This document shows, one piece after another, positions 10,893 through 21,444 of a stretch of 64,000 bases of DNA (its first letter is position 1; every line of letters starts with the position of its first letter). The notes below the pieces were generated by a model that was given only the letters and a program-made list of their open reading frames with translations, was not told the origin of the DNA and ran no database searches. Source of the DNA: Acephala macrosclerotiorum. Its lineage: Eukaryota > Ascomycota > Leotiomycetes > Helotiales > Mollisiaceae. The position numbers were made by a program, and so were the translations under genes. The stretch covers positions 124,001-188,000 of the forward strand of contig MU119232.1 of assembly GCA_014904845.1 (NCBI GenBank), read 5' to 3'.

Positions 10893-11926
10893 TCTTGCGA
10901 CGGAAAGTGCTATGAACAAGAAATTAAGTAGTACATTTCTTAATAGAGAGGATATTGTGCCAAAAAGCTAGAACATCCCAGGAAAGCCTTGGATCTTGGA
11001 GTAGAATTAGGACTTTTAATGAGGGGAAAAAACCTACCCTGAGTTCAATCTTATAACCAAGAGTGCAATTCTTCTGGAATCAGTCTTGAATCTGTATGTG
11101 TGGTGTTGGCTCTCAGCGGGGTGCTTTACCGCTTCCGCATTCGGCATTCTGCCGCTGCCGCACCCATAACCTTACTCAAACCGTAGTCACAATTCTGATC
11201 ACAACCACAGTTCTAAAAATATCGCAAACTGTACAGCTCTCGAGTATGCGATAATTTTAATTGAGCTCTATCTTTACATATACTTTTTTTTTAATATGTA
11301 AATCAGCTTAGTAGTAGTTTGTGCATTAATTAATTTATGTGCGAGGTGGTTTTAGTGTTCCTGCAAGCTGACGCACTTTCCCCAATCGAGGTTATCGTAA
11401 GCCACAACATACAGAGGTACAGCGGTCAAATATTCATCCAACAGACAAGGGTATATATGATTTTAATATGTTATAACCTCCGCTGTACGTAAAAAAACAA
11501 CTTTATTAAAATAGTAAAATAATCCCTAGGAGAAGCACTATACACCTATTTAGCCTTTATGTTTTGGAGACGCGTTGTGATTGTGATGCAAAAAAGGCAA
11601 AGTTCAGACCCCTACTAGATTGCCTTGCCCTGAGCTCGGCTATCATTTGATCAAGGAGGATCTTGATTGGAGGATATGCAGGGAGCCGTGAAATGGACTC
11701 CGTCCGTCATAGGGTGAAACTGGCGAGAACTGGACGTGAACGAAATTCGGACTAAACATATCTGAGCGCAAGGCAGTTCGAGAAGGAATCAAGAACGGCA
11801 ACGTCGAAACTCTGAACTGGGAAAATATTCAAAAAACTCATGTTGAGAGAAAATTATTCATGGAAGGACATGCAAGCGACCGTGACGAATTAAACAAAGG
11901 TAGTGGGAGAATTTCGTCTATTTCTT
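10893..11926. other. AT-rich gene-free stretch
   Basis: No coding potential seen. 11200-11520 is notably AT-rich with oligo-A/T runs and many TA steps. Confidence 0.5.
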
Positions 11927-12934
11927 CTACTTGTACTTAGTGACCAAGTTCAGCAGCGCATCATTGACTTCTGCAGGATTTGTCGCATTGAGATAGTGTG
12001 CTCCTCCTGGGATGAAGGTAAGCTTTGCTTCCTTGGAGGAGGTGAAGAGTTTGATCTGTTCACTCGGGACTGTTGTGCCAAACGGAACGTCCTCTGACCC
12101 CTGTTTCACCGTCAGAATATAAATCGAACATACAAACAAGGTCAACACTCACTTGCAGCCAATAGACAGGACATTTGATATCCCCTATTCTCAATAGAAG
12201 TCCGTCCCTCTCCAACAAACATACGACAGCCATGCGAGCCTTCCTCCTTCCCTCGTCACCCTTGTATACTTGTTTGAGGGTCATCTTCCAAAAGCCAACC
12301 ATCTCTTCAGTTACTCCGCTTCCGAAGCCAATCCCTCCAACCATTCCACACCAGACATCGTCGACGACGAAATCAGGGGTTGGTGTACCGCTCGTCCACT
12401 TTTCATAGAATGGCGTCAGAGCCGGAGAGGGGTCCCAGCAGCCTTTAGCGCGCGAAGCGGAAGATTCGTAGTCCATTGACGTGCCGAGGGGCATAAGGCC
12501 TTGAATCTGGGCAAGAAATAAGACTTGAACATTCATAAACCCTACTGAAAAGCAAGCGATAAACATACCCTCTCGGGAGCCAGCAGTGCCATCCTCATGA
12601 CCACCCATCCTCCCTGGCTAGTCCCCAGAGCAAACGCCTTCTCAATGCCAAGCGCGCTCATAACTTGCAAAGCCATGACGGCAGAATCCCAGTACGTGAA
12701 GTGTTCCGTGGGACAGCTCGTCGAACCATGGCCCAGTGGTTCAATGGCCAGCAGGTTCATGGCATCTGTGAGTTTCGTGTCGCTGAACTGGTCACGGTAT
12801 AGTGCGCTGGTTGTACACATCGAATTGATGAGGACGCATGTTGGTTTGGTGGCATCGTAGCGATCGCCAGAAAGCGCATATCCTGCCTTGATGCCGCCCA
12901 AATGGGGGACTTCAATCGTTTTCGTTGCGGCCAT
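11927..12934 (-). CDS. Alpha/beta hydrolase, 297 aa
   Basis: Three exons: 12934-12569, 12506-12153 and 12100-11927, with GT-AG introns 12507-12568 and 12101-12152, both phase 0. AB-hydrolase-1 fold signs: the LLAIEPLGHGST segment (residues 62-73), the nucleophile elbow GTSQGG with Ser106, and the late FIPGGAHYLN segment supplying the catalytic His. The acid is probably in the preceding strand (VPFGTTVPSEQ region). The start MAATKTIEVPHLGG is chosen because it begins the first beta strand; an in-frame upstream Met at 13030 would add 32 unlikely residues. Cytosolic esterase/epoxide-hydrolase-like enzyme of unknown substrate. Confidence 0.8.
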
Positions 12935-13760
12935 TTTGAGTTTGTGGACACTGAACAGCTCGTTCTGTCTGCTATCAAAATCGGAGGGGAGGAAAAGAGG
13001 GAAACTGAAACTGAGCAACCTCGGGATCAACGGTGGTTCAAGACATTAATTTAATATGCCATTTGCTCGGGCTTTAGATCCTTATGCATGAAGTAGCGAA
13101 TGACGGAAACCGGGGTAAGTCACTCTCACCCGCAACGACAAGGTATTTTGCTGGATTGGGACAATGTGCCGTCCCGCTGAATGCCAAGTCTCTTCGGTAC
13201 GCACGCGTCGGTACGGCAGATATTTAATCACGTGGAGGAAGAGATGCTCGCCCGGGATGATTGTTTGTTCAAATCCTTTCTACTCCGTCTTCCAGCTGGT
13301 AGGAGATATGCTGGGCAGTGAGAGCAGTGAGAGCAGTGAGAGCAGTGAGAGCAGCGAGAACTCTAAAGTCCCTCATGTCAGACGAGTCAGCCAATGCATT
13401 TGAAAGTTGAGGTTGCTCTTATTGGGGCGCAGAAAATCGGCGAAGAAATAACGTAAGATCTTAACGGTCCCTGAGGGCCCAGGAGGGGCGTAGCGACTAC
13501 CAATAGTGCGGTTCAGGGACCGCGATTCCCTGCATGTTGAAGAAAAGCAAGCTTAGCCACCTTCTGGCTGTCAATCGACATCGCGGGTTTGCATTCCGTG
13601 CATTGAGTTCCTGGCTTGGAAGCATTGCAAGGTTTTCAGAACTCTGTAAATATTCAAGCATGGACGCGCACAGGTTTAAAATCGTCGTTTCTCTCTTTTC
13701 TGCCTCTTCGTGGATGTCCCCTCCCTCCTCCCCAAACTTCTCTCCGAACATAACATATTA
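12935..13760. other. Intergenic between divergent genes
   Basis: Shared upstream region of the alpha/beta hydrolase and the rhodopsin-fold gene. It contains an E-box (TCACGTG near 13228) and a short 9-bp tandem repeat listed separately. Confidence 0.5.
13314..13360 (+). repeat. 9-bp minisatellite (GAGAGCAGT)n
   Basis: About five tandem copies of GAGAGCAGT, the last with one substitution. In one frame it would encode Ser-Ser-Glu repeats, but the enclosing frame has no other coding signs. Confidence 0.8.
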
Positions 13761-15058
13761 ATGGCCAAACCAGACAACCTCCAGCCTTGGATGATCGCAA
13801 CGGTGGTATCAGTGACGATCTTAGCTCTTACAACCGTCGTTCTTCGCCTACTTTCCCGCTATGAGCGAAAACTACCGCTGTGGTGGGATGATTGGATGAT
13901 ACTATGGTCAATGGTACGAATCAGTCGCCATGGTAGCACTATTTCCTCTAAGAGATCTGTTAATTGACTCTTTCTGTTTAATAGGCTTGGAATCTTATCG
14001 TCGTTGGTTTCATATTCGGCATGCTTGAACTCGGCATGGGCATCCACGCTGACGATGTACCCGCCACTGACATTGTTATGATGGCCAAACTCCTCCTCGT
14101 CGCTGAGATTCTCTACGCATGCAACCTCGTCTGGACCAAACTGAGCTTATTGATGATGTATTACCGAATCTTCCGCTTCCCGTACTTCAAGCGATTTGCC
14201 TACGGGATTGGTTTCTTCGTGATCGCATGGGTCATTTGCATCACTTTTCTTTTTATCTTCATCTGCGTTCCGGTGCAGAAACTGTGGTATCCCCAGTTAC
14301 CTGGACATTGCATCAACCAAGTCGGAACTTGGGTTGCAAATGCCACCTCGACCATTGCGACCGATCTTGCGACTCTGATTCTCCCCATTCCGCAGGTGTG
14401 GAAGCTTCAACTTCCGAAGTCTCACAAGATAGCTTTGACATTTACATTTAGTCTTGGGTTTTTGTACGCTATCCTTGCCCCTTGAATCCAGATCCAGCGT
14501 CCTCTCTTCCAATTCAGAGCAGGCAGCTAACAAGTACACAGTGTCATCTTCGCTTCTGCATACCGATTCACCATCTTATTCACCTACAGTGCTCTAGATC
14601 CTACCTACACACTTGCACCAATAGTCGGCTGGACCTCAATCGAAATGTCCGCCGGCATAACCTCTGCCTGCCTCCCAACCATTGGACCGGGTCTCCGCTT
14701 CATCGCAAAGAAGCTCGGCATCAGAGGCTCAATGTTCGGTCTCCTCACCCGCACTGGTTCGACTGAACAATCCAGGAGCGGGGCTTCGAATATCAGTATT
14801 GGCGCTGTAGATATTGGCACGAAATCGGGCTCTGCGAAGGCACAGGAACATGCTAAGAGGAGCAGCCAAGGACCTTTCTACCGTTTGCCAGAGAACGGAC
14901 AGTTGTCGGCGGATTCGAACTTAAGGCCTGAACATGGACACACGTACACGGTAACAAGCTTCCCAGGGACGAACGGAGAGTCAGATAGTCTTAGTGGTGA
15001 CGAAATTCCGCTGCATGGTATATCTGTGAGGAAGGAATTTAAGCAAGATGTGACTTAA
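13761..15058 (+). CDS. Fungal rhodopsin-fold integral membrane protein (PF20684/SAT4 type)
   Basis: Three exons: 13761-13913, 13985-14463 and 14542-15058, with introns 13914-13984 and 14464-14541. Seven hydrophobic helices are seen: TM1 with VVLRLLSRY then WWDDWMILWSM (the family's R-Y and DDW signature), LIVVGFIFGML, LLLVAEILYACNLVWTKLSLLMMYYRIF, FFVIAWVICITFLFIFICVPV, TWVANATSTIATDLATLILPIPQVWKL, FTFSLGFFVIFASAYRF and a last segment near GWTSIEMSAGITSACLPTIGP. The C-terminal tail (about 125 residues) is polar, Ser/Gly-rich and cytosolic. Members are often receptor-like or of unknown function in plasma membrane or cell surface. Start chosen at the MAKPDN Met just before TM1. Confidence 0.85.
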
Positions 15059-15902
15059 TAGCCCAAGGTGTTCATTGGACTCACAAACTTCTCGGATTTT
15101 GACTCTCAGAGTCCACGCTTGTCGTCCAAAATTACTCGCTTCAATATGCGTTAAGTATCAGCACAGCAGATCTTCGAGGAAAGCCTGATCTGGACATCTG
15201 CCTGAAGGCCTAGTGTACGAAGCTAGCGTTAGACAATGGACACTTTTTCTGGAAGAAGCAGTCAACTGTCAATCTAAAACGGTCTAGAAATGGGGTGAGA
15301 TGTCTTTTCAGGGCCCCACCTCCTTTTCCGTCCTCGCTTGGCGCCCATGAACGGCAAAGTCTCGCCCCGCAATTGGAGCTCGCAGTCTCTTCCTGCAGCA
15401 TTGTATCAGAACGCACTTCAAATGCGTGCACCATTGACTGCTTGATATATGGGTATCATTATTATGAGATCGAGTCCGTCCAACTTTTCGCAGCTGAAGT
15501 CCCCGATAGCACGCAAACGCAGTGAGGATGGACGATCACGTTGACTTCGGTGAAACCAGTTGAATGACTCATGCACCGAAAGCAGCAGCGACAGAATGGC
15601 AAGAGATATACATGCATTGGATGAACAAGAAAGGTCTCGTGAACAAATGTACCAGAGCTCACTGGAGCCCGCTTTCCCTCCCTGAACAGAGGGTTGACCA
15701 GGTTCAGTGCCAGCTAGACGAGAAGATGATTATTGCATTACATTTGTATCTTGTACCGTTCAATGAACCCGAAGCCCATAAAATACACCCTAATCCGCCT
15801 GTATCAAACTACGGTGGTCATTTCGAAATTCGTTAAATGTATCGTACAGCTCTTATAGCTTCTCGGTAGGAAATGTCGCTTGGGAAGCTCCTCCGTGTGA
15901 AA
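15059..15902. other. Intergenic
   Basis: Convergent 3' flanks of two genes. Short frames only, nothing recognised. Confidence 0.4.
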
Positions 15903-16979
15903 TTAATCTCTCTTTCCTACTCCAACGCCCCAGCCATTCCCAACTCCATATCCCAGCGGTGTTGCTCCTCCCAAGCCTCTGCCTTTCAGTCTCCTCGGCA
16001 ATACGAAGCCGAAGAACCACATACCACTCCCTACAGCACCAGCCATTGCGCTGATAAGGCAGTAGAAGAACGTGCTCGCATAGAAATGTCCGCCGATACC
16101 TGCCCACTCAATCTTACCATTCTCTTTCGGCAGATGTGGTGTCGGGAACCAACGAATCGAGAACTGGAGAGGTAGAGGATCGCCGATGATCAACTTCTTC
16201 GTCAATGCTGCAGGCCCTGTCATATGGGAAAGAGGAGATGTGCTGTATGCTGCACCTGAATCAATCACTCCGCTATCATGATGGTGAAGATGATGTTTCG
16301 GCTCGCTGTGTAGTAGAATATTGAGATGCGTGGAGATATGTAGATGCGAGAATTGGAGTGTTCCGGCGAGTGCAAACACTAGAGGAACATATTCTTGTTG
16401 AAACTCTGGGGGTATATCGGTTTGGCCACCAGGAAGGATATGCGCAGGTGGCCGTGAGGGAATTCGACAAGAGAGAGGTGCATCATTGTGGACGTAGAAT
16501 TCGAGGAGGTGGAAGAAAGGGTCCGTAATCATGGGAATGGTGCAGTTGAGCTCTACAATGAAGATCAGTACTTGGGCATCAACGAGGAAGCAGAGCTTGG
16601 CTTACCATCTTCTATACCATATTGCAACTCTAAAGGCTTTCCAGTCTCTTCGCACGTCGGGAACGGAATATATTCCAGCTCATTCTTCTCATTCGTGATA
16701 TGTTCTCCAGTATCGCTGTTCAATGCCGTCAGCTCCATCCAGCACTCTAGCCATCCTCCACTCTTTTCTCCCATCGCCGTACAGCGCTGCCATGGAGATC
16801 CTGCGTACAGATCCTACTCACATCGACCTATTCAAGCAAGTAACCGGTATCTTTGCACCATAATGGTAACTTGGCAGAGGGATCTTGGTGTGTTCCTCTC
16901 CAACAACTCTCGTCACAAAGGCTAACACGACTGCTGCAATCGTCAAGCCCAAGAATCCTTTCCTCCTGTCACGTGCCAT
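15903..16979 (-). CDS. Conserved fungal secretory/membrane protein, 305 aa
   Basis: Three exons: 16979-16822, 16715-16606 and 16552-15903, with GT-AG introns 16716-16821 and 16554/16553-16605. The joined length is 918 nt. N-terminus is basic then hydrophobic (GFLGLTIAAVVLAFVTRVVG), a signal peptide or anchor. It continues IPVTCLNRSIDTGEH, YIPFPTCEETGKPLEL, NCTIP, FHLLEFYVHNDAPLSCRIPSRP and LAGTLQFSHLHISTHLNILLH, with paired Cys and one N-glycosylation site, then a second TM (YASTFFYCLISAMAGAVGSGMWFFG) and a Gly-rich tail. I recall similar uncharacterised proteins in many ascomycetes, but no named function. A lumenal domain between two membrane segments is the simplest topology. Confidence 0.75.
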
Positions 16980-17510
16980 CGTCTCTACGCCAATTCACCA
17001 AACTCGAGTGGCTTATGTGAGCATAACTGCAATGTTGAAGGGCGCCGACGCAAGCACAAGTCGTCGTCGTCGTTGTGGACAGGTTTATCTTTGTCTTCAT
17101 CGCATCGCAATTAAGCTTAAATCTTAGCGCCATTTTTGGGATGACATTCGCTATCACGTGCCATTGAATTTTCGACAACCTCACGATCTCGCTCCTTCTC
17201 TCCCCCTTCTCTCTCCCTTCTCTCCGTTCAATTTCCCCACCTCATTGGGACGTTATTTGCCAACCATCTTCAGCTTCTACTTTAAACTCTCCTCCTGGCG
17301 TATTGTGCTTGATGTTTGTTTTTTATGTTGTTTTTTCCCAGTTTTCGCAGCATTCTATCATTTGTGACGACTGCAAGCGCGCCGCGACCAGCTTACTCGA
17401 TTACAATCTCTTTTTCCATCCCTCCTGCTATAAACTATCACAGCTCTTCTACAACACACATTCCAGCACCTATTCCAAAGCTCCTTCATCACATCTCGCA
17501 AGCGTCGCGA
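16980..17510. other. Intergenic with E-boxes
   Basis: Upstream region of the 305-aa gene. CACGTG E-boxes occur at about 16971 (abutting the start codon) and 17154. The rest is pyrimidine-rich. Confidence 0.4.
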
Positions 17511-18225
17511 TGTTCCCTATCACCCGTTTTCGGTCCAGTCTCCATTTCAGCGTTGGATTCGTACGATGCTACAGCACGACTTCCGAAGGAGCTTCAGAGC
17601 CCTCCAGAGCCAGCCATACATCTGGTTCGCCTAAGAGAAGCTATAAAACCGATCGTTGGGAGTGAGAAAACACGAACCCATGCGCCTCTGCCTCCTAGTG
17701 GACGAGCAATCGCACAAAATCAAAGTGGCATTGAAGCAGTTCTGCCCTAGGATACCTTCGACTTGGAGTAGCAAAATGCACACACACTTCGTTCTCCTTG
17801 ATGATTCGCCAGGCGAATGTGTCTCCGAAGCCAAGGATATTGTCCGGAACGTGGCCCGAGATTACGGTCCTTTGACGGTATTGAATGCCATGCCCGTATT
17901 CTTGAACCACCACAAGCCTGGAGTGTCATTAAGGGCCAATTCAACAAAAGAGATGGCAACCATGCGTAATCGCATACTTCGTGTGATACAGGATCTTCCC
18001 AGAAGTCACAAAGCCTGAATGTCCGGAGCGCTTTTTCAACCTCTGATGAAATGCGACCCATCGGCAGGCGAAAAAGCAGTCGCAGCGATTCTCAAGTCTT
18101 TTCCGAATGGCATAGACCTGGGAGTTGGAATAGAACTGATCCTCATGCACCACAACGATCAGTACCGTGCAGATGACGTTCGAGGGAATATTTCACTTTC
18201 AGGTCATCCCACAGGTGCAAGGTAA
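17511..18225 (+). pseudogene. 2'-5' RNA ligase superfamily-like relic
   Basis: The frame at 17656-18018 reads PMRLCLLVDEQSHKIKVALK, KMHTHFVLLDDSPGE, VLNAMPVFLNHHKPGVSLR and MRNRILRVIQDLP, the block order of small fungal 2'-5' RNA ligase superfamily proteins (cyclic phosphodiesterase-like fold). A TGA at 18016-18018 interrupts it, and the same frame continues with AGEKAVAAILKSFPNGIDLGVGIEL, matching the usual C-terminal strand. Both catalytic HxT/S motifs look lost (HFV at the first; none at the second). An upstream frame starting MFPITRFRSSLHFSVG ends at 17665 without a clean join. I read it as a decayed gene; a short active protein ending at 18018 cannot be excluded. Confidence 0.5.
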
Positions 18226-18422
18226 CGTGGAGATCTAGGGGATCAGGACAGCGTTGAAGATTAACTGAAACGCTAGGTGATAAAAGTAGTAGAAACTGCT
18301 TCTACAAATTACTGATGATGCCTAGTAGGCTGATTATAGAACAAAATATAGCGACTTTTCACAGCTTCGTCTAAGTCTTAGAGGAAAGGGGTCTAACAAC
18401 GGCCATAGAGGCTTAGGAGGTT

Positions 18423-18816
18423 GAAATAGAGGGTACGGTTAAAAGGGCATGAGGCCACAAGGCAAAAACATTTTCACAGCTAAATCTGCCCATGCCGCTT
18501 TATCTCGCTAAGTTGTTGACTTAGAAAAAGTCGCGATATCGATGCAAAGTGCAATTACAGCGCAACTAATCTACAACTTTTTATAATTTTAAAAAGTGCA
18601 ATCGAATCGCATTATTTATGCATAAATTATAAGGCTCTTAATTTATTAATTCTATCGCGTGGGTAGTTGTCGCAAAAAGCTAGTTTTAGTGCTGCGAGAA
18701 GAAGAATTGCGCTTATTAAAATGGCATGAGTGCCTGAAATATTTTGGTTGCAGGGGGTTGTTTGTATGTGTTAGTGCCTTGTGGCCTCATGCCCTTTTAA
18801 CCGTACCCGAAATAGA
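18423..18816. mobile_element. Intact MITE, 378 bp, with 34-bp TIRs and 8-bp target duplication
   Basis: The element body spans 18431-18808. Terminal inverted repeats at 18431-18464 and 18775-18808 are perfect over 34 bp, beginning GGGTACGGTTAAAAGGGCAT. The direct repeat GAAATAGA lies immediately outside both ends (18423-18430 and 18809-18816), an 8-bp target-site duplication as made by hAT-type transposases. The interior is AT-rich with no transposase frame, so it is non-autonomous. Perfect ends and duplication indicate a recent or well-preserved insertion. Confidence 0.9.
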
Positions 18817-19418
18817 AAGTGTTATTGAGGAGATCACCGACCACGAAACCGACTCAAGGAGAATACATCTCGATTGCCCACCCGTGGTTTACGGTACTCT
18901 GTCTGGTCCGCAGCGACGACCGATTGTACTTCTAGGCAGATCAGATATGCTTACATCTTGACTGAGGGAAATACTGCGGAGGTTCGAGGCTTGGACCGCC
19001 AGCAGAGGGTTGCACTGTGTAAAATACAGCAGCGCATTACGCCAATATGGCTACTGGGTGCGCCCGCCGAAGATTTCAGCTTTCCTGAGCCTCTGATTGG
19101 TGACTGGTCATATCAACTGACGCACTTTGTGTGGCGAAATCAAGTCCCATTATGGGAGTTCTGCTTTAGGTTGAATATGCTAACATTACCGCGCTTGTCA
19201 TTCGAGCACTTAACGAGTATTGCCCCACCTTCCACTTTCCGCGAACTTTACCACAAATGATGCTATGTGGCAGTTTAGCTAGTATAGCAAATTTAAAAAC
19301 GCTTCTGATATCTGACCAACTTCCCAAGTATTATCTAAGGTTACACTCCTTATCTTGACTTTTGGTATCGAACGCTGAACATCCCTTTTAGCAAAACAAG
19401 ACCAAAAGGTATCGAGCC
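18817..19418. other. Unassigned sequence between MITE and GGCT relic
   Basis: A 128-codon plus-strand frame (18874-19260) is open but shows no recognisable motif. Possibly part of another decayed gene; not called. Confidence 0.3.
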
Positions 19419-20027
19419 ATGAGCGCCCCCGCTTCTTCATCCAGTGAATCAGCCCTCTCTACGAAATTGAACGGTGGCATATTCTACTTCAGTTACGGTA
19501 GCAACATATGGCTAGACCAAATGGCTCAGCGCTGCCCACACTCCAAATACCTAGGCATTGCGAACGTGCCCGGCTGCCGATGGATCATCGATGCCCGGGG
19601 CTCTGCAAACACAGTCCAAGTCTCCACCTCCCACAACGTAAACGCATTGAAGTCCCAGTAGCCATCATTGTCCGAACCCGTTTGGGGTCTTGTGTACTAG
19701 CTCGCGCCAAGTGACGAGGCGTGCTTCGATACTAGAAAGCATGTTCCAGACCACTTTACTAAAGAGATGCTGCCTACGCAGTTCTGGCCGAGCAAGAATA
19801 TGCGCGAAGCGCCTTTGACTCTGCGACTGAGGATAGGATTGATGTGGCCAAAATTCCGGAGACCGTCAATATGCTGGTGTACATTAACCGCCTGATGACG
19901 ATGGAAGACCTACTAGGGAGGAGTATATTGTGCGGATGAATAAGGCGATCAGCGGTGCGTCGAAGGTTGGAGTTCCGGAAGAGTATGTGGAGAAGGCTGT
20001 AAGGAAGTTCATTCAGAGTAAGTGATC
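19419..20027 (+). pseudogene. Gamma-glutamylcyclotransferase-like relic
   Basis: It begins with a good start and FYFSYGSNIWLDQMAQRCPHSKYLGIANVPGCRW, the YGSN loop and following strand of the gamma-glutamylcyclotransferase-like fold, then IDARGSANTVQVS. The frame ends at 19661. Later blocks appear in other frames: FTKEMLPTQFWPS near 19760, DVAKIPETVNMLVYINR near 19850, and EEYIVRMNKAISG ... GVPEEYVEKAVRKFI up to about 20025, the standard C-terminal helix. At least three frame changes and a likely small deletion around 19670 are required, so no functional protein is possible. Confidence 0.7.
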
Positions 20028-20906
20028 TGATCACATCCTTCATTCGAGAGTATCTTTGCAGCTGGATGAGAGGTTTCTTTCGCAGCCGGAAAACTGGACA
20101 AGAGATCGAATACATTGAAGGATGCTCCTGTACGTTCTTAGAATTACTGTCTAGAGAAGTAGTGGACACGAAGCAAGAAGGCGAGACTTTTGGGCTCAAC
20201 TGATCCTGCTGTCATTCCCTCGTTGGACGATTTCTCAACATTTCCGACTAGGGAGAACACTGCCCTCCGGCACGGATCTAGAATATCCTGCATACTCGCG
20301 GGACATTCAGGAGAAGAGCTGAAGCTGCTCACGACATGAAATAGATGAGTAAAAGGACGATGACAATGGATACGGTTTCGGCATGCATAAGCGAGCCCCT
20401 AAAAGGCTCCTGAATTCAGCACACCGTACCGAAACTCATTGTTGGAGTTCGTAGGTACCCATTTCCATTTTCTGCTTCACATGCGCACACAATATTTCGC
20501 TCTCCGAAAACGTCCATAATCCGGGGCTCCAGGAATTTCGTGTCTCTGAATCATTCCCAAAATCATGCGAAAACCACAAGCAATGGTCTTCTCGATCAGC
20601 CGACAATTCGGCTCAGCCCGAACGACTGAACTGCGAATGGCATCAACTCACGCCACGACGGATCACGAACATGCCACACGCCGGAAATCCGCGGACCACA
20701 AAACTAGAAATCAACACACGATACTACAGGCAAGCAGCAATTAAATATGCGTTTGATACCCATCAAAAAATGTATCAATCCGTCACTCAGGCACCATACA
20801 ACAATTCTTTGGTACAGGCAACTTGGTTCTCGATCTCACAACGTACATCGTCACGAGATTTTCGCTGCGAAAACAACCTAAATCGGTCTTTTGAACGACT
20901 TTCAAC
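20028..20906. other. Intergenic
   Basis: Nothing recognised beyond short frames. The right half is the upstream region of the 98-aa gene. Confidence 0.4.
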
Positions 20907-21266
20907 ATGAATACCAACCCCGCTGTCGCAGGCCGCATTTTGCGCAACTTTTCGATTATTATGGTTACTGCAGTCGGCAGTGTTTTTGCAGTGACAGGTA
21001 TTTTCGATATTGCAACTAGGAAGGAGATGGGAGAGAGGAGGCATTTGAAACTTTATAATGCTAGTGTACGACCTGAGCAAGATCGATTGTATGGACCCCC
21101 TCTTCTTGCTCCTATACAGAAGAGTTGTAGTGACTAACTTTGGCTTGGCAGAGATACAATCTTCGACCGCTCTCAAATCATGCATGATGTTAAGGAGAAG
21201 AAGCCTTGGAATATGACACTAGCGGAGAAGGATCTGGCACATAGACGTGAGGGCTTCCAACACTGA
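20907..21266 (+). CDS. Small membrane protein, 98 aa
   Basis: Two exons: 20907-21088 and 21152-21266, with a 63-nt intron (GTATGG, CTAAC branch, TTGGCAG) at 21089-21151. The joined length is 297 nt. One transmembrane helix lies at residues 15-33 (FSIIMVTAVGSVFAVTGIF), followed by a charged soluble tail rich in Lys/Glu/Arg (RKEMGERRHLKLYNA, IMHDVKEKKPWNMTLAEKDLAHRREG). The size and layout recall small mitochondrial or ER tail proteins of fungi, but I do not recognise the family. The exon 2 frame has good amino-acid texture, supporting the splice over the unspliced 76-codon frame. Confidence 0.5.
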
Positions 21267-21444
21267 ACGGTTAAGCAAGAGGAAAGGACAAAGGATATAC
21301 AGACTGTCGTTGGAGGATACCCGGGACATTGTTGGCGTTTGGGGTGTTGCAGAAGCACGGTTTCGTTTCTGCTGTGCATATTGAAGAGAGTTCTGGTTTG
21401 GCGCTAGTATAATGGGAACAGGTCCCGTAAGGATCCTCTGAATC

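Noticed and set aside
18659..18961. 100-codon frame spanning the right MITE end
   Set aside because: It crosses the transposon boundary and target duplication, so it is a chimera without meaning.
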